A DNA stretch of 36,698 bases from Prevotella sp. Lineage in GTDB: Bacteria; Bacteroidota; Bacteroidia; Bacteroidales; Bacteroidaceae. The translations under genes were made by a program, and so were the position numbers. Positions within the stretch are counted from its first letter, which is position 1. Each line of letters begins with the position of its first letter. The DNA is taken from assembly GCA_017964785.1 (NCBI GenBank), contig JAGCRH010000018.1, positions 1 to 36,698 on the forward strand, read 5' to 3'. Positions 1 to 7,400 of this stretch are shown here, in pieces. The notes below the pieces were generated by a model. The model did not search any database. It worked only from the letters and a program-made list of their open reading frames with translations, and was not told the origin of the DNA.

Positions 1-84
1 ATAATAATTTAATAAATTAATATAATTTGTACCATAAATACTCTATCCCCCTATTAACCCTGAAAACCAAGACTTTAAATTTTT

Positions 85-128
85 AAAAACCTAAATGTAC
101 ATAGTGAGTAAGTGAGTAAGTGAGTAAC
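85..128. repeat. Left copy of 44-bp inverted repeat with three 8-bp units
   Basis: The 44 bases are the exact reverse complement of 12876-12919, and similarity continues imperfectly for about a dozen bases on the outer side (72-84 versus 12920-12931). The unit GTGAGTAA is repeated three times at 104-127. The right copy sits directly behind the primase-helicase stop codon. Here no primase or P5-like gene is recognisable next to the repeat, so this may be an element end or the scar of a lost copy. It is not coding: the short minus-strand frame through it is low complexity. Confidence 0.9.
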
Positions 129-279
129 CTCAAGGTACAAAATCCATAAAAGTATTGATTCCCGGCACATTTCTTTCTGCCTGAAGTGGTTGACTCCGAA
201 CTCTGAAACAATTGTCGTTTTTACTAATATCTTTGACCTTTTTACTGTATTAGCCGTGGGGACAGAACCTTGTGCACAC

Positions 280-296
280 AAAAGAGTCAGCGACTC
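280..296 (-). terminator. Possible terminator of the BACON lipoprotein gene
   Basis: On the minus strand GAGTC, a GCT loop and GACTC are followed by TTTT. A second hairpin (295-318, arms of 8 with one wobble pair) lies just upstream. The stem is only 5 bp, so this is a weak call. The rest of 129-342 holds no convincing gene; a GTGGGGACAG REP-like half site lies at 256-265. Confidence 0.35.
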
Positions 297-342
297 AATT
301 CCTTGCAGAAGGGATTGAATATTGTAAACGGACGGAAGTTGC

Positions 343-2052
343 TCATCCCTTAGCTTTCCGTTTCATCTCTTTGGCATCGAGCATCCATACGCCTTTTGTG
401 CCAACCACCAGGAGCTTGTCGCTTGCAGGCAGATGATAACACTTGATAACCGGATTGTGGTATACATCATTGAAGGAATGTATGGTGGCGAAGATGGGTT
501 TGCCGCTGGTCATGTCGAAGAGATGGAGCCAGCCGTAGTACTGACCAAGTTTGCACACCTGCCAGACGTAATCGCGGTCGGTGACCAACTCGTCCCATGC
601 ACACTTTGAGCCGCGTGCCTCCTCCTCGCAGACCTCTGAATAGCCTATCGGGTCGAGGCTCACCACACATTGGCTGCCAGGGGCAGTGCAGACGAAGTAC
701 TTATTGGCGCGGGGCGACATCTGGAGGTCCATCACCTTGCCTCCGGCGTAGTACTTGTCGGAGTTGAACTTGTTCGCAATCTGCAGCAACACTGGTGTGC
801 GGTGCTGGCGGTTGACGTAGCGCGTATCTATGTACTGCGTGTATCTGTCGGTAGTGTAGATGCGCGAGTAATCGAAATTGTGGTAGATGTGGTCGAAATT
901 GACTTCATGCCATTCGTAACCGCTGAGGGTGATGCGGTCGTCATCGGCACTGTCTATCCATCGCCACTCACAGGCGTTGCCATCCGATGACCTCAGGCGG
1001 AGCACGCCCAGTCCGTCGCTCGTGAACTCTACCTCGTCAGGAAAGTCTGTAGGCTGCTGCGGGTGCGCCAAAGGTGAGGTCTCGATGTCGACGGTCTTAA
1101 CGATATGGCCTGCATCGGAATCGATCACGCATAGCTGTGCAGCACTGACGATGACGGGACTACCGCTGTAGGGCAGCACGTAGAGTTTTCCGTTATAGGG
1201 GTTGAAGCTGAGGTAACGTGGTCCCCAGGGTATGTCCACGCTCTTTATTTCCTCCAAGTTATCAGTAGAGAGCTGCACAATGCGGTTTCTGCCATTTTTC
1301 CATTTGTCCGCCGTCACGGAGACCCAGATGCTCTTCTTGTCCGGCGAGACCACGGAGTAGGACACACTCTCGCCCTCTTCAGCATTGACCAGGATATTCC
1401 GATGGTCGTAATAGGTGAAGTTGAGGCGGTCCTTGGTGACAATCTTGTCGGTGTTCGACACAATCTCCAGGTCGCAGTTGATGTTCCAGCCTATTGTGCC
1501 TATGGCTAAGCGGTAACGGCAACTGTCCATGTCGTATTTAGCTACTGACTGTGTTGAGATGCCCTCACCGTTTTCGTCAGTCATCCAGCACGTCCGCAGG
1601 GTAGCAGGCGTATTGAACACTATCTCTATTGAGTCATGTTCACCGGCAGCCCGGTTGCCGATGATGACGCGGCTGCTCACCACGCGGGCCGTGTCGGCCT
1701 TATGCGTCTGGTGGAAAGACAGGTATTTTGTCTTCAAGCCTGCGGTGAAGCGGATCATGGCATTGCGGTCGCGCAGTGTCGTGTTTTTCTGACAACTGAC
1801 GGTCACCTTCGTGGTACCTGTACCCTCGCTGGGCGTCACTTCGAGCCAGTCGACAGGCGACTGAGCCTTCCAGGCTTCGTCCGTGGTGATCTGCATGATG
1901 TTCTTACCGCCGCGGTAGTCGTTAGTGATGACTTGCGGACTCAAGATCATCTCCGAACTTACCGGCCCGGGCTGAGGGTCATCAGACCCAGAGCAGCTGA
2001 CTGTCATGAGTAGTATCCCTGCTAAAAGGGCAAACAATGAGAGTTTTTTCAT
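343..2052 (-). CDS. Lipoprotein with N-terminal BACON domain and beta-propeller-like C-terminus
   Basis: 569 aa. A lipoprotein signal (MKKLSLFALLAGILLMTVSC) ends at a lipobox with Cys20, followed by an acidic SGSDD stretch, as in Bacteroidetes surface lipoproteins. Residues about 36-118 read as a BACON domain: a Trp near the start, then WLEVTPSEGTG, a beta-strand, an N-T-T-x-R-x-x-x-I motif and a final strand. Residues about 220-569 contain repeated blades of the type 'SPDKKSIWVSV', 'SFNPYNGKLYVLP' and 'VVGTKGVWMLDA', which suggests a YVTN or WD40-like propeller. The role is probably binding of glycans or mucin at the cell surface, inferred from the BACON family; no catalytic motif is seen. 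It is transcribed alone, divergently from the next lipoprotein, from the promoter at 2087-2116. Confidence 0.85.
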   Translation of the reverse strand: MKKLSLFALLAGILLMTVSCSGSDDPQPGPVSSEMILSPQVITNDYRGGKNIMQITTDEAWKAQSPVDWLEVTPSEGTGTTKVTVSCQKNTTLRDRNAMIRFTAGLKTKYLSFHQTHKADTARVVSSRVIIGNRAAGEHDSIEIVFNTPATLRTCWMTDENGEGISTQSVAKYDMDSCRYRLAIGTIGWNINCDLEIVSNTDKIVTKDRLNFTYYDHRNILVNAEEGESVSYSVVSPDKKSIWVSVTADKWKNGRNRIVQLSTDNLEEIKSVDIPWGPRYLSFNPYNGKLYVLPYSGSPVIVSAAQLCVIDSDAGHIVKTVDIETSPLAHPQQPTDFPDEVEFTSDGLGVLRLRSSDGNACEWRWIDSADDDRITLSGYEWHEVNFDHIYHNFDYSRIYTTDRYTQYIDTRYVNRQHRTPVLLQIANKFNSDKYYAGGKVMDLQMSPRANKYFVCTAPGSQCVVSLDPIGYSEVCEEEARGSKCAWDELVTDRDYVWQVCKLGQYYGWLHLFDMTSGKPIFATIHSFNDVYHNPVIKCYHLPASDKLLVVGTKGVWMLDAKEMKRKAKG

Positions 2053-2086
2053 GTCTGTTATAATCGATTGATGTTTTTTTTGCCTG

Positions 2087-2116
2087 CAAAGGTACGAAAT
2101 CTTTTCCTTACCACAA
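2087..2116 (-). promoter_or_regulatory. Promoter of the BACON lipoprotein gene
   Basis: On the minus strand TTG (2116-2114), a 19-base spacer and TACCTTTG (2094-2087) match the Bacteroidetes -33/-7 consensus. It lies 35 bases before the start codon. Confidence 0.75.
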
Positions 2117-2147
2117 TGGTGTTAGTGATATTTAACGCATAGAGTTG

Positions 2148-2178
2148 TTGTGGTTGTCGTAAAAAAACTGTATCTTTG
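2148..2178 (+). promoter_or_regulatory. Upstream plus-strand promoter before a REP-like hairpin
   Basis: TTG, 20 bases and TATCTTTG match the Bacteroidetes consensus. The predicted transcript starts almost at the REP-like hairpin (2189-2214) and would run into the lipoprotein gene at 2339, which also has its own nearer -7 element. Confidence 0.55.
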
Positions 2179-2188
2179 CAAACGCATG

Positions 2189-2214
2189 CACAAGGGGACA
2201 GGTTCCCCCTTGTG
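2189..2214. repeat. REP-like palindrome, GGGGACAG family
   Basis: Perfect 9-bp arms CACAAGGGG (2189-2197) and CCCCTTGTG (2206-2214) enclose the loop ACAGGTTC. The GGGGACAG core recurs at 3394 and 11445, with a half site near 256. Confidence 0.8.
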
Positions 2215-2299
2215 TATGACACCTTGCGGGTTTAAGATATTTTAACTCACCCAGTTTTCAAATAATCTCCAAAAATTAGTTTATTTCGAATATATTTAG

Positions 2300-2307
2300 T
2301 ATCTTTG
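2300..2307 (+). promoter_or_regulatory. -7 element before the unknown lipoprotein gene
   Basis: TATCTTTG matches the Bacteroidetes -7 box, 31 bases before the ATG at 2339. No clear TTTG lies at the expected distance upstream. Confidence 0.55.
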
Positions 2308-2338
2308 CAGCATCATTAATCAAATCATTATAAGAACT

Positions 2339-3283
2339 ATGAGTAAAAAAAATCTATTTCTGTATGCGTTGTCACTAATACTGACATGTAATCTCATCTT
2401 GTCGTGTTCCAAAAATGACGATCCTGTTGACCTAGAAGAGCAGGAAGTGCCTGAGGTAATAATTGATGACCTCACGCAATTCAAGGAATGTCTTTATATT
2501 CCAGACATGGATGGCAAACCTACTGAACAATTAAAAATAGGTAAAGCCACCCATCCAGATAGTCCTAAGGACTACTATGTAGGTGTGCAGAGTTTTGAAC
2601 ATGCGAAAAAACTATTCCTCTCAATCATGGCTCTTGATTTTGACCGTGCTGAAGATGGAAACAATATCATTCTCGACTTGAAAGACGAAAAAGGAAGAGG
2701 GCAAGGATTCGTCTATTTTACTGAAGCAAGCGAACAGCAGCAGGAAAAAGGAATCCTCGCCGAAGTTACATTCTCTCCCGACCTTCATATTGACGGCATC
2801 GACCGTTTCGTGTTTGTAAGAGAAATACAAACTTTTAGGGGAGATAGACTCCTTAAAGAGTACAAAATAAGAGATGCAAGCCACGGAAACCCCACAGGCC
2901 TATGTGTCATCGAAGAATGGGGAGGGGGAGGCATTATTATTGTACCTTCTAACAGTTATTCAAAATTCAGTGCTAGTATCGCCAATACACGAGAGTGGAA
3001 TATGCGCCAAATCGCTCGTTCAATTCAATTAGAAAATCTCAGAGAAGATGTGAACAGGTTACTAGACAAAATGGAACTTGGACTCCTTGACGATGACTAT
3101 TGGATAGCCGAATATGATAATTATTTGATTATGAATGTCAAATACACTTATAATTTTATAACGTTCCAGAAGAAGGCTATGACAAGCTGGAATAGTAGTA
3201 AGAGAAAAGATTATTTTGGAAAAAATTTCCTCTCTTATTGGTGGTCTAATGATGAGCAGTTCCATCAATTAGTATTCGAATAA
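2339..3283 (+). CDS. Unknown secreted lipoprotein
   Basis: 314 aa, family not recognised. A clear lipoprotein signal peptide ends in L-I-L-S-C (Cys23) and is followed by SKNDDPVDLEEQE, an acidic tether typical of surface-exposed Bacteroidetes lipoproteins. The mature part is mixed alpha/beta: a run of beta-strands at about residues 50-190 and a Gly-rich strand 'EEWGGGGIIIVPS' near 192-204. A mostly helical C-terminus contains 'WNMRQIARSIQLENLREDVNRLLDKM'. No catalytic motif is evident. The gene is a single unit with its own promoter and a strong terminator at 3308-3342. Codon use is more AT-rich than in the housekeeping genes further right, which fits an accessory gene. Confidence 0.75.
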   Translation: MSKKNLFLYALSLILTCNLILSCSKNDDPVDLEEQEVPEVIIDDLTQFKECLYIPDMDGKPTEQLKIGKATHPDSPKDYYVGVQSFEHAKKLFLSIMALDFDRAEDGNNIILDLKDEKGRGQGFVYFTEASEQQQEKGILAEVTFSPDLHIDGIDRFVFVREIQTFRGDRLLKEYKIRDASHGNPTGLCVIEEWGGGGIIIVPSNSYSKFSASIANTREWNMRQIARSIQLENLREDVNRLLDKMELGLLDDDYWIAEYDNYLIMNVKYTYNFITFQKKAMTSWNSSKRKDYFGKNFLSYWWSNDEQFHQLVFE

Positions 3284-3307
3284 TATTCACCCCGGAAGTA
3301 CACTTTT

Positions 3308-3342
3308 TCCGCAAAAACGCTTCGTTTTTGCGGAATTTTTTT
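3308..3342 (+). terminator. Rho-independent terminator of the 2339-3283 gene
   Basis: Perfect 12-bp arms TCCGCAAAAACG (3308-3319) and CGTTTTTGCGGA (3323-3334) with a CTT loop are followed by a T-run. Confidence 0.9.
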
Positions 3343-3349
3343 ATCTTTG
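3342..3349 (+). promoter_or_regulatory. -7 element before the dockerin-FISUMP gene
   Basis: TATCTTTG starts on the last base of the terminator T-run of the preceding gene. A transcript from here would have a leader of about 110 bases holding the REP-like hairpin at 3394-3447. Confidence 0.55.
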
Positions 3350-3393
3350 CGCCATACAATCGGGCTTGTGAGCCATACATTTGGGTTAGCCGT

Positions 3394-3447
3394 GGGGACA
3401 GGCATCTGAGTTATGGTATACGTTACCCCCAAGCAGTATCTGTCCCC
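3394..3447. repeat. REP-like palindrome in the leader of the dockerin-FISUMP gene
   Basis: GGGGACAG (3394-3401) pairs with CTGTCCCC (3440-3447) around a 38-base interior. The hairpin lies between promoter and start codon and could affect translation; that effect is inferred. Confidence 0.7.
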
Positions 3448-3468
3448 ATGACTACAGCGGATAGAGAA

Positions 3469-4242
3469 ATGAAGAAAATACTTTTAATTATCGCCTCCGT
3501 AGCCGTCAGCCTGACGGCAGGGGCGCAGTCAACATCGAAGTACGATGTCAATGGCGACGGAAGTGTGAATGCCGCCGACATAGTGGCTATTGTCAATTAC
3601 ATCATGGGCAGAACCGAAGAAGCCAAGGCACCTGCCGGTGCCGTAGCTGTGGATCTGGGTTTACCTTCCGGCACAAAATGGGCCAACATGAACGTGGGTG
3701 CCGAGAAGCCCGAGGACTATGGTCTGTATTTTGCCTGGGGCGAGACCAAGGGCTACACGTCTGACACCTCCGACGGCCGCTTTTTCGATTGGGCCAACTA
3801 TAAGTTGTGCAACGGCAGTGGTAAAACTCTGACGAAATATTGCACCGATGCCAGTTATGGCACCGTTGACAATAAGACCACCCTCGACTTGGACGACGAT
3901 GCTGCCTACGTGAACTGGGGCAAACAGTGGCGCATGCCCACAATCGATGAAATTCGGGAAATGCTGGACAACACCACGGCAGAATGGACTACCGTAAATG
4001 GTGTCTATGGGTGTAAGTTCACCGCTTCTAACGGGAATTTTATTTTCCTCCCCGCCGCAGGTTCCCGCCGCGACTATATGGTCCGTTATCAGGGCTCTTG
4101 GGGCGACTACTGGTCGGCATCGCTCGACACGTCGTACTCTCGCGACGCGGATGGCTTCGTATTTGGCTCTGATAGCCAGAGCACGTATGGCACCAGTATA
4201 CGTTACGATGGGTATACAGTTCGCCCTGTGCTCAGAAATTAG
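3469..4242 (+). CDS. Secreted protein: dockerin-like repeat plus FISUMP-like domain
   Basis: 257 aa from the ATG at 3469. The frame is open back to 3328, but that part crosses the promoter and REP hairpin, and only this start gives a signal peptide (MKKILLIIASVAVSLTAGAQ). Residues about 24-46 form one dockerin-type calcium repeat (DVNGDGSVNAADIVAIVNYI). From about residue 60 to the end comes a FISUMP-type domain (Fibrobacter major paralogous domain family), seen as DLGLPSGTKWANMNVGA, FAWGETK, W-R-M-P-T-x-x-E and a final 'DGYTVRPVLR'. These domains occur in large numbers on the surface of gut and rumen Bacteroidetes and their function is unknown. It is one of three neighbouring genes with the same GD-N-DG-VN-AD motif; no cohesin partner is seen here. 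Confidence 0.85.
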   Translation: MKKILLIIASVAVSLTAGAQSTSKYDVNGDGSVNAADIVAIVNYIMGRTEEAKAPAGAVAVDLGLPSGTKWANMNVGAEKPEDYGLYFAWGETKGYTSDTSDGRFFDWANYKLCNGSGKTLTKYCTDASYGTVDNKTTLDLDDDAAYVNWGKQWRMPTIDEIREMLDNTTAEWTTVNGVYGCKFTASNGNFIFLPAAGSRRDYMVRYQGSWGDYWSASLDTSYSRDADGFVFGSDSQSTYGTSIRYDGYTVRPVLRN

Positions 4243-4309
4243 TACATCCATCCCCACAACACAGCGGGATCTGGAACCTCTGTACTCTTAAAAATAGAAG
4301 GCGATTTAT

Positions 4310-4340
4310 TTTGCATTTTGCCCACTTATTCGTATCTTTG
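4310..4340 (+). promoter_or_regulatory. Promoter of the BspA-dockerin gene
   Basis: TTTG (4310-4313), 19 bases and TATCTTTG (4333-4340) match the Bacteroidetes consensus exactly. The predicted transcription start lies at about 4347, so the ATG at 4349 is unlikely and the ATG at 4370 is preferred. Confidence 0.8.
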
Positions 4341-4369
4341 CAACGTGAATGAATAATAGTGAAGTAGAT

Positions 4370-5761
4370 ATGACGACAAAACGAATTTTACTTTTTAGAT
4401 CTTTACTGGTGCTTATTTTAGCAATATTTGCTATTGAAACCATAATGGCACAGGAGGCTTATGCACTTCTCAGCGACGACAATACAAAACTGACATTTTA
4501 TTATGACAATCAAATGGAGAACCGTAATGGCATGAGTGTTAGTGGTACGTTTAATACACCGACTTCTCGTGGTTGGCATAGTCAGCGCTATGACATTCTA
4601 AAAGTTGAATTTGACACTTCTTTCAATGCTTGCCATTCAATTACAAGTACACGATACTGGTTTTGCGAATGCAAAAACCTCATAGAGATTGTTGGAATTG
4701 AATTCCTTCATACTGAGAACGTAACAGATATGCGAGGCATGTTTCAAGATTGTTATAATCTGACCAGCCTTGATGTTAGTGGTTTCAATACAGAAAAAGT
4801 TGAGACGATGTATAATATGTTTGGCTGCTGCCGAAAATTAGAAAGTGTTGATGTCAGCGGATTTAATACCTCTAATGTTAAAAACATGTATCGCATGTTC
4901 TCTACATGCGAGAACCTAAAAGATATTAATCTCAGCAATTTCAACACAGAGAATGTAACTAACATGTCTGGCCTTTTCATGTATTGCAAAACTCTTGCAA
5001 ATTTGGACCTCAGTGGTTTTATTACATCTAAAGTTACCACGATGGAAGAGATGTTTAGGGGTTGCGCAAACCTACAAAAAATCACCTTTGGCAATTTCAA
5101 CACAGCAAGCGTAACAAAATTCAATTATATGTTTGAACTCTGTGAAAGTTTGACAAACATCGATCTTACTAGTTTCAATACAGAAAATGCAACCACTATG
5201 ATGAACATGTTTCGTAGTTGTAGTTCACTTGAAGAACTTGATGTTTCAGGATTTAAAACTCCTAATGTTCAGTCGATGGAGATGATGTTTCACAATTGCT
5301 CGAAACTTAGCAGTATTGATTTGAGCAGTTTCAATACAGCAGCGGTGATAAACATGTCAGGGATGTTTAACTTCTGTACAGAACTGACAACAATTTACGC
5401 TGGCGACGAATGGAGTACACAAAACGAACAATATGGAAATACCATGTTCGATGACTGTAAGAAACTGGTAGGAGGGAAAGGGACAATATATGATGCCAGT
5501 CATATACGCCTTGATTACGCCCGTATTGACGGTGGGGCGGATGCACCAGGATACTTCACTAAGAAGGAACCCGTGCAGAAGTGGACCGAGGGCGACCTGA
5601 ACCACGACGGGGAAGTGAATTCTGCCGATGTAGTTGCGCTTGTCGCCCTGATGATGTATCCCGGCTCGGATGATCTGAACGAGGGTGACCTAAACCACGA
5701 CGGCGTGGTGAATGCTGCCGATGTGGTAAGGCTGACGAATATGATTTTAACTCAAAAGTAG
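4370..5761 (+). CDS. BspA-like (DUF285) repeat surface protein with double dockerin-like C-terminus
   Basis: 463 aa from the ATG at 4370. An earlier ATG at 4349 is too close to the promoter and only adds seven polar residues before the signal sequence. The signal peptide covers residues 1-28 (...ETIMAQ). Residues about 90-365 carry roughly ten repeats of about 24 aa of the form 'LDVSGFNTEKVETMYNMFGC', the DUF285 or BspA-like leucine-rich surface repeat, with conserved 'V-T-x-M-x-x-M-F-x-x-C' ends. The C-terminus holds two calcium-loop repeats (GDLNHDGEVNSADVVALV and GDLNHDGVVNAADVVRLT), which is the full two-repeat dockerin layout. It probably acts in adhesion or protein-protein contact on the cell surface. 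It converges on the lipocalin-like gene at 5803. Confidence 0.88.
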   Translation: MTTKRILLFRSLLVLILAIFAIETIMAQEAYALLSDDNTKLTFYYDNQMENRNGMSVSGTFNTPTSRGWHSQRYDILKVEFDTSFNACHSITSTRYWFCECKNLIEIVGIEFLHTENVTDMRGMFQDCYNLTSLDVSGFNTEKVETMYNMFGCCRKLESVDVSGFNTSNVKNMYRMFSTCENLKDINLSNFNTENVTNMSGLFMYCKTLANLDLSGFITSKVTTMEEMFRGCANLQKITFGNFNTASVTKFNYMFELCESLTNIDLTSFNTENATTMMNMFRSCSSLEELDVSGFKTPNVQSMEMMFHNCSKLSSIDLSSFNTAAVINMSGMFNFCTELTTIYAGDEWSTQNEQYGNTMFDDCKKLVGGKGTIYDASHIRLDYARIDGGADAPGYFTKKEPVQKWTEGDLNHDGEVNSADVVALVALMMYPGSDDLNEGDLNHDGVVNAADVVRLTNMILTQK

Positions 5762-5762
5762 G

Positions 5763-5802
5763 GTCATACAAATGAATTACCTATTTCAATTAATGACTTT
5801 TT
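5763..5802 (+). terminator. Probable terminator between convergent genes
   Basis: GTCAT (5763-5767) and ATGAC (5793-5797), with inner AATT arms, form an interrupted stem followed by a run of six T. The stem is imperfect. Confidence 0.4.
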
Positions 5803-6348
5803 TCAAATTTCTTTATTAAAAGTCCGATACGGTGTACCCGCTTTTATCTGCGAAACATTAGCTTCATTTATCTTTTTATTTATATCCTCATTATTTCTAC
5901 ATTCACCAACTATCCACCATTCCATTACTCCATTATCTAACTCATAAACATAAATCTCGGTAAGATCCTGTGACAAAATCAAGAAATCACCTTGGGTCTT
6001 ATATGTATAGGTATAGGCATCATTTGTATTCTTGAAATCACATTTCCCGTCAGTTCTGAAAGTATAACTGCCAGAATAGTCCTTGCCATTTTTGATACGT
6101 GTATAATTCCATTTGCCAATCAGAGAGTTGGGATCTGTCGCTTCATCATTCGTACTTCCCTTTTTCATAATGATATCAACGAGGGCAACTACATCGGCAG
6201 CATTCACCTCGCCATCCTCATTGATGTCACCTTTCTCGAATGTCGTATCTCCCCCACGCGTCGGAGCCAGATTGTTCACTTGTGCCTTTGCACTAATTCC
6301 TGTCAGCATCAATAATGCGGCCAGTTTAATGAAAAGTCTTGAATTCAT
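5803..6348 (-). CDS. Secreted protein: dockerin-like repeat plus lipocalin-like domain
   Basis: 181 aa. The signal peptide covers residues 1-22 (MNSRLFIKLAALLMLTGISAKA, then Q). Residues about 39-61 form one dockerin-type repeat (GDINEDGEVNAADVVALVDI), nearly identical to those in the two preceding plus-strand genes. Residues about 77-165 start 'LIGKWNYTRIKNG' and continue with short beta-strands (GSYTFRTDGKCDF, DFLILSQDLTEIYVYEL, MEWWIVGEC), as in the lipocalin-like domains of Bacteroidetes secreted proteins. Ligand and function are unknown. It is transcribed alone from 6426-6455, towards the BspA-dockerin gene. The shared repeat suggests the three proteins use one common tethering or secretion device; this is inferred. 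Confidence 0.82.
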   Translation of the reverse strand: MNSRLFIKLAALLMLTGISAKAQVNNLAPTRGGDTTFEKGDINEDGEVNAADVVALVDIIMKKGSTNDEATDPNSLIGKWNYTRIKNGKDYSGSYTFRTDGKCDFKNTNDAYTYTYKTQGDFLILSQDLTEIYVYELDNGVMEWWIVGECRNNEDINKKINEANVSQIKAGTPYRTFNKEI

Positions 6349-6425
6349 ACGATTATTTGTTTGTCGTTAATATTACTACCGAAAGTGCACTATCCAAAAA
6401 GTTGCGTTTCTTGCGAAACACAGTG

Positions 6426-6455
6426 CAAATATACGAAAAGTTTCTCAATCCCCAA
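6426..6455 (-). promoter_or_regulatory. Promoter of the dockerin-lipocalin gene
   Basis: On the minus strand TTG (6455-6453), 19 bases and TATATTTG (6433-6426). A small hairpin GTTTC-TTGC-GAAAC lies just downstream, at the start of the leader. Confidence 0.65.
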
Positions 6456-6700
6456 TGTTTTTGGCAAAAAAGTTGGGGAAAACTTGCAAATATAGAAGAA
6501 AGTGCTTATTGTTGCAGCGTATGAGCACAGAGGGACGGGCTCGCACTGCGGGCCCCTTTGATGCATTTTAGTAAGATACGAACTATTTTTGAAAAACCCA
6601 AATATTTGGTGGTTTTTGTTGTGAATAACATTAAAGAAAGTTAAAGAGAAATCTGTTGTCGAGGAAATTCGGGGTTTCGTCGATAAAGTAAAAAATACCA
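6456..6700. other. AT-rich intergenic stretch without a gene
   Basis: No gene is seen. It holds another minus-strand TATATTTG (6487-6494) and a degenerate GC-rich palindrome near 6530-6556 that starts like a REP element (CAGAGGGACGGG). Confidence 0.5.
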
Positions 6701-6732
6701 TTTGGCGGTTACAAAAGAATTGTATACCTTCG
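6701..6732 (+). promoter_or_regulatory. Promoter of the ORF6N gene
   Basis: TTTG (6701-6704), 20 bases and TACCTTCG (6725-6732), one base off the usual TACCTTTG. Confidence 0.6.
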
Positions 6733-6805
6733 CACCGTCAAAAATGTCAACCTTAACACGGGAGACTATGACAAGACATATAAAAACAAATTAGCAATAG
6801 CAGCA

Positions 6806-7240
6806 ATGGCGAAGAAATGCAAGAAGAAAGACGAGGAGGTAGTCGCAAATTGCGACCACCTTGATGAACCGGTCACAAATTGTGACCAGTCCAAAGAACT
6901 GGTCGCAAATCACGACCAGTTAGACGATGTGGTGGAGATTTCCTCTGCAGAAGATATAGATATCGCAAAGTTGATAGTCGTTGTAAGAGGTCAACAAGTG
7001 CTGATAGACAGGGACATAGCGATGCTATACAAGGTGGAAACCAGAACTCTAAATCAGAAGGTAAAAAGAAACGTTGCTCGTTTCCCAGAAAGGTTCAGAT
7101 TCCAATTAACAAAGCAGGAATTGCAAGAACTTATCACAAATTGTGATAGGTTCGAGACTATGAAACATGTTCCATCACCTCCCTACGCTTTTACAGAACA
7201 GGGAACATCGCCAGAGACGATATTACAGTTATTAAAATAG
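6806..7240 (+). CDS. ORF6N-domain DNA-binding protein, C-terminally truncated
   Basis: 144 aa. Residues about 50-130 are an ORF6N domain, a phage-type DNA-binding module: 'KLIVVVRGQQVLIDRDIAML', then 'RTLNQKVKRNVARFPERFRF', 'LTKQELQELITNCDRFET' and 'PPYAFTEQG'. Family members usually continue after FTEQG with a hydrophobic helix and a further 60 or more residues. Here the frame ends 11 codons later (TSPETILQLLK), so the protein is probably truncated by a deletion or frameshift. The N-terminal 48 residues contain three 10-aa repeats built on N-C/H-D-Q. Their DNA, together with the 'ITNCD' codons, forms four 15-17-bp palindromes (see findings). It could be an autoregulating regulator of a phage or mobile remnant. 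Confidence 0.75.
   Translation: MAKKCKKKDEEVVANCDHLDEPVTNCDQSKELVANHDQLDDVVEISSAEDIDIAKLIVVVRGQQVLIDRDIAMLYKVETRTLNQKVKRNVARFPERFRFQLTKQELQELITNCDRFETMKHVPSPPYAFTEQGTSPETILQLLK
6842..6917. repeat. Three palindromes with 30-bp spacing inside the ORF6N gene
   Basis: GTCGCAAATTGCGAC (6842-6856), GGTCACAAATTGTGACC (6871-6887) and the less perfect GGTCGCAAATCACGACC (6901-6917) have centres exactly 30 bases apart. A fourth, TATCACAAATTGTGATA, is at 7132-7148. They look like operator sites for a dimeric DNA-binding protein; the function is inferred. Confidence 0.8.
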
Positions 7241-7302
7241 GCATGTTAAACTTAAAAAACTATGGAGGATCGCCAATGAAGAAATAAAAAAGTAGAGAAA
7301 AA

Positions 7303-7334
7303 TTTGGATTTGTTGAAGATTTAGACTATCTTTG
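7303..7334 (+). promoter_or_regulatory. Promoter of the structured leader and 428-aa protein
   Basis: TTTG (7303-7306), 20 bases and TATCTTTG (7327-7334). The leader to the ATG at 7610 is about 270 bases. It begins with AGTTCTTTGAGG (7345-7356), which resembles the boxA-like AGTTCTTTGAGA in the probable rRNA leader at 36559. Confidence 0.75.
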
Positions 7335-7367
7335 CAGTCCAGATAGTTCTTTGAGGAAAAAGGAGCC

Positions 7368-7400
7368 ATGTCGTTCGCTAACACGAACTCTAGCAGGTAA
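7368..7400 (+). CDS. Possible 10-codon leader peptide
   Basis: ATG to TAA encodes MSFANTNSSR. A good Shine-Dalgarno sequence AAGGAG lies 3 bases before the ATG. The last codons overlap the 5' arm (7388-7395) of the long-range stem, so translation would open or close that stem. This resembles attenuation leaders; the function is inferred. Confidence 0.4.
   Translation: MSFANTNSSR

Noticed and set aside
75-281. 68-aa minus-strand frame at the window start
   Set aside because: It runs through the 8-bp repeats and a REP half site, with no signal peptide or family; probably not a gene.
3328-3468. Upstream extension of the dockerin-FISUMP gene
   Set aside because: It contains the -7 element and REP hairpin, and the signal peptide begins only at 3469.
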